Positions 6,003 through 7,730 of a stretch of 7,730 bases of DNA are shown piece after piece. The stretch is taken from assembly GCA_015661135.1 (NCBI GenBank), contig JACVXW010000135.1, positions 1 through 7,730 of the forward strand, written 5' to 3'. The translations under genes and the position numbers were made by a program. The notes below the pieces were generated by a model. That model saw only the letters and a list, made by a program, of their open reading frames with translations. It ran no database searches and was not told where the DNA came from. Positions within the stretch are counted from its first letter, which is position 1; each line of letters opens with the position of its first letter. The DNA comes from Chloroflexota bacterium (lineage in GTDB: Bacteria; Chloroflexota; Limnocylindria; Limnocylindrales; CSP1-4).

Positions 6003-6548
6003 GTGAACCTGAACCTGAACCTGCAGATCGCGCCTCGCCCGAACGATTCGCTCATGGCCAGCTACTCCTGTCCGTGCGGCTGCAACCCGCGGGTCAGCTA
6101 CGCCCGTGGCAGCGAGGCCCTCACCGACGACTGCTGCTGCGGCAACGTCTTCGCCGTCGGGCCAAACGCGTCGGCCGCCCTGCCGGCGTCCTCGGACCGC
6201 CGTGAGGAGGTGGCCTTCGATGCCCCCTGGGGCGGCCAGCTCGAGGCGGCCTGGAAGCTCGTCATGACCGGCAGTGAGCCAGAGGCAGGCGACGACGATC
6301 ACGGCCACGATCACGGCCACGATCACGGCCATGACCATGGTGACCACCACGACAACGGCGGCGCCAAGCCGACGTCCGCGACGGATCCGGTCTGCGGCAT
6401 GACCGTGGAGATCGTCACGGCGACGTTCCGCGACCTCGTCGCCGAGCACCTCGGGAAGACGTTCTACTTCTGTGGCAAGGGTTGCAAGCTGGAGTTTGGC
6501 GACGACCCCGGCCGATTCCTCGACCCGTCGTACACGCCCTCGATGTAA
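6003..6548 (+). CDS. Composite metal-binding protein: Cys-rich head, His-rich linker, YHS domain
   Basis: Protein of 181 residues with three parts. Residues 22-52 hold SCPCGC (C23, C25, C27) and DDCCCGN (C44, C45, C46), a compact six-Cys site that resembles a zinc-ribbon or metallothionein-like knuckle but matches no family I can name. Residues 97-117 are a (D-H-G-H)n run, a flexible metal-binding tract. Residues 127-181 are a YHS domain: DPVCGM (128-133), then FYFCGKGCKLEF with C157 and C161. YHS domains commonly sit next to or within P1B metal ATPases. The GTG at 6003 is supported by AGGAGG at 5992-5997, 5 bases away; the internal ATG at 6054 has no such site and begins just before the Cys motif. 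No signal peptide is seen. A role in copper capture, buffering or hand-over to the ATPase encoded next is inferred from motifs and position. Confidence 0.85.
   Translation: MNLNLNLQIAPRPNDSLMASYSCPCGCNPRVSYARGSEALTDDCCCGNVFAVGPNASAALPASSDRREEVAFDAPWGGQLEAAWKLVMTGSEPEAGDDDHGHDHGHDHGHDHGDHHDNGGAKPTSATDPVCGMTVEIVTATFRDLVAEHLGKTFYFCGKGCKLEFGDDPGRFLDPSYTPSM
6297..6344 (+). repeat. 12-bp in-frame tandem repeat encoding Asp-His-Gly-His
   Basis: The unit GATCACGGCCAC occurs at 6297-6308 and 6309-6320, with one change at 6321-6332 (final T), and a decayed fourth copy at 6333-6344. Each unit is four codons, so changes in copy number lengthen or shorten the His-rich metal tract without shifting the frame. 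Confidence 0.85.
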
Positions 6549-6556
6549 GCGCTTAC
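6545..6556. promoter_or_regulatory. 12-bp perfect palindrome between YHS gene and copper ATPase gene
   Basis: GTAAGCGCTTAC is a perfect palindrome that spans the TAA stop of the YHS gene, 8 bases before the ATPase ATG. The form is that of LacI-family/cre-type operators (TGTAAGCGCTTACA), and one more base matches on the left. It could be an internal operator, a small RNA hairpin controlling ATPase translation, or chance. Confidence 0.35.
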
Positions 6557-6564
6557 CCGCTCCC

Positions 6565-7730
6565 ATGTCCCAATCTGCGCCAGCGATCGACCCGCGCCTC
6601 CTCCCGATCGAGATCGTCCTCCCGATCGAGGGCATGACCTGCGCGTCGTGCGTGAATCGCATCGAGCGATTCCTGAAGAAGACGCCGGGCGTCGAGGACG
6701 CGAGCGTCAATCTGGCGACCGAGCGGGCCACGGTTCGCCTGGACCCGGCGCTGGCCGGCCGTGACGAGGCGGTGGCCGCTGTCCGCGCCGCCGGTTACGA
6801 GGTCAAGCCGGAGGCCGTTGCCGCGCCCGGCACGGCCGCCGCCGCACCCGCGCTCGGCGAGGAAATCACCGCCGATGACCTCGAACGCGAACGGGCACAG
6901 CGGCAGACGCTGCTCCAGGCGGCGGTATCGGTTGCGTCGGCGCTGGTGATCATGGTCCTGATGTTCACGCCCCAGACCGTGGTGGCGATGGAGGATCTCA
7001 ACAAGCTGGTCCTGTGGCCGGCGACCTTCATCCAGTTCTGGGCCGGCGGCCGCTTCTATCGCGCGGCATGGCGGGCGGGCCGGCACGGCGGCGCGACCAT
7101 GGACACGCTCGTGGCGGTGGGCACCTCCGCCGCCTGGGTCTACTCGGTCTTCGTGACGATGTGGCCGGAGCCGGTCCACCTCGCCGGGCTGCACCCGGAG
7201 ACCTACTTCGACTCCTCCACGATCATCATCGGCTTGATCCTGCTGGGCCGGTGGCTCGAGGCGCGGGCCAAGGGCCGGACCACCGGGGCGATCCGCCGCC
7301 TCATCGGCCTCCAGGCCACGACCGCGCGCCGGATTCGCGACGGAGTGGAGGAGGACATCGAGCTCGCCCTCGTCGTGCCCGGCGACCTGCTTCGGGTCAG
7401 GCCGGGCGACAAGATCCCGGTGGACGGCGTCGTCGTGGAGGGTGCCTCGGCCGTCGATGAATCGATGCTCACCGGCGAGCCGATTCCAGCCACGAAGTCG
7501 GCCGGCGACGAGGTCATCGGCGCGACCCTCAACACGACCGGGTCGTTCGTGATGCGGACCGTCCACGTCGGCCGCGACACGGCCCTGGCTCGGATCGTGG
7601 AGCTCGTTCAACGGGCACAGGGTTCCAAGGCGCCGATCCAGAAACTGGCGGACCGGATCAGCGAGACCTTCGTCCCGGTCGTCCTGGTCGTGGCCGCCCT
7701 CACCTTCCTCGCCTGGTTCCTGGGCGGCCC
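6565..7730 (+). CDS. copA: Copper-translocating P1B-type ATPase, CopA-like (3' truncated by window edge)
   Basis: Inner-membrane pump that uses ATP to expel Cu(I). The first 388 residues are present, about half of a usual CopA. An N-terminal HMA domain carries the metal motif GMTCASC (residues 23-29, C26 and C29). After an Ala-rich linker come membrane helices near 113-135, 145-165, 180-199 and 214-233, including MDTLVAVGTSAAW (179-191). The actuator domain follows with PGDKIPVDG (280-288), DESMLTGEP (298-306; TGE at 303-305) and GSKAPIQKLAD (353-363). The fifth membrane segment starts near 367. The CPC site and phosphorylated Asp (DKTGT) lie beyond the window, so copper rather than another soft metal is inferred from the HMA motif and overall similarity. 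The ATG at 6565 is the only sensible start, but no Shine-Dalgarno is seen before it. It lies 16 bases after the YHS gene, so expression probably depends on coupling. Confidence 0.9.
   Translation, partial: MSQSAPAIDPRLLPIEIVLPIEGMTCASCVNRIERFLKKTPGVEDASVNLATERATVRLDPALAGRDEAVAAVRAAGYEVKPEAVAAPGTAAAAPALGEEITADDLERERAQRQTLLQAAVSVASALVIMVLMFTPQTVVAMEDLNKLVLWPATFIQFWAGGRFYRAAWRAGRHGGATMDTLVAVGTSAAWVYSVFVTMWPEPVHLAGLHPETYFDSSTIIIGLILLGRWLEARAKGRTTGAIRRLIGLQATTARRIRDGVEEDIELALVVPGDLLRVRPGDKIPVDGVVVEGASAVDESMLTGEPIPATKSAGDEVIGATLNTTGSFVMRTVHVGRDTALARIVELVQRAQGSKAPIQKLADRISETFVPVVLVVAALTFLAWFLGG

Noticed and set aside
6297..6344. Tandem repeat as a CRISPR-like array
   Set aside because: The units are 12 bases, contiguous without spacers, and in frame inside a coding region.
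5985..6731. Minus-strand open frame opposite the YHS gene, with a Val-rich run
   Set aside because: The Val-rich run is simply the antisense of the D-H-G-H repeat; no start signal or family motif.
6553..7611. Minus-strand open frame of about 352 codons opposite copA
   Set aside because: The plus-strand frame carries GMTCASC, TGEP and P-type membrane segments; the antisense product is rich in Arg, Gly and His with no domain.

Overview
This is a very GC-rich bacterial chromosomal window, densely coded, with GTG as well as ATG starts and good Shine-Dalgarno sites. I find no rRNA, tRNA, CRISPR array, phage gene or transposase. The base composition and gene styles would suit a high-GC Chloroflexota or actinobacterial genome. 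That is an impression, since no taxonomic marker is present.

Layout. (1) 2-1677, plus strand: the 3' part of a drug-exporter-type MFS permease, coupled by an ATGA overlap to a GNAT acetyltransferase. (2) 1704-4105, minus strand: a cytochrome P450 that is frameshifted in this sequence, followed with an 8-base overlap by a sarcosine-oxidase-like FAD oxidoreductase. (3) 4106-4442: a divergent control region with back-to-back promoter candidates and a clear GATTGT/ACAATC inverted repeat. (4) 4443-5603, plus strand: a second, dissimilar FAD amino-acid/amine oxidoreductase. (5) 5671 to the window end, plus strand: a metal-handling operon. It encodes a small Rieske [2Fe-2S] protein, a three-part metal-binding protein (Cys-rich CPCGC/CCCG head, His-Asp-Gly repeat, C-terminal YHS domain) and the first half of a CopA-type P1B copper ATPase.

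How the parts fit. The metal operon has its own promoter. Just downstream of the -10 lies a 17-base palindrome, ATACTCC-CCA-GGAGTAT, with the TACT-N7-AGTA layout of CsoR/RcnR-family operators. This points to metal-relieved repression of an efflux set: the ATPase pumps Cu(I), and the Cys/His/YHS protein probably buffers or delivers metal. The role of the Rieske protein there is unclear. The P450 and the two FAD oxidases look like a catabolic or tailoring module for an amine or N-methyl substrate, with both arms possibly controlled from one operator by a GntR-like regulator that is not in this window.

The most unusual items are the composite YHS protein with its Rieske partner under a CsoR/RcnR-like operator, and the P450 lesion, which falls exactly where the oxygen-activating I-helix motif should be.
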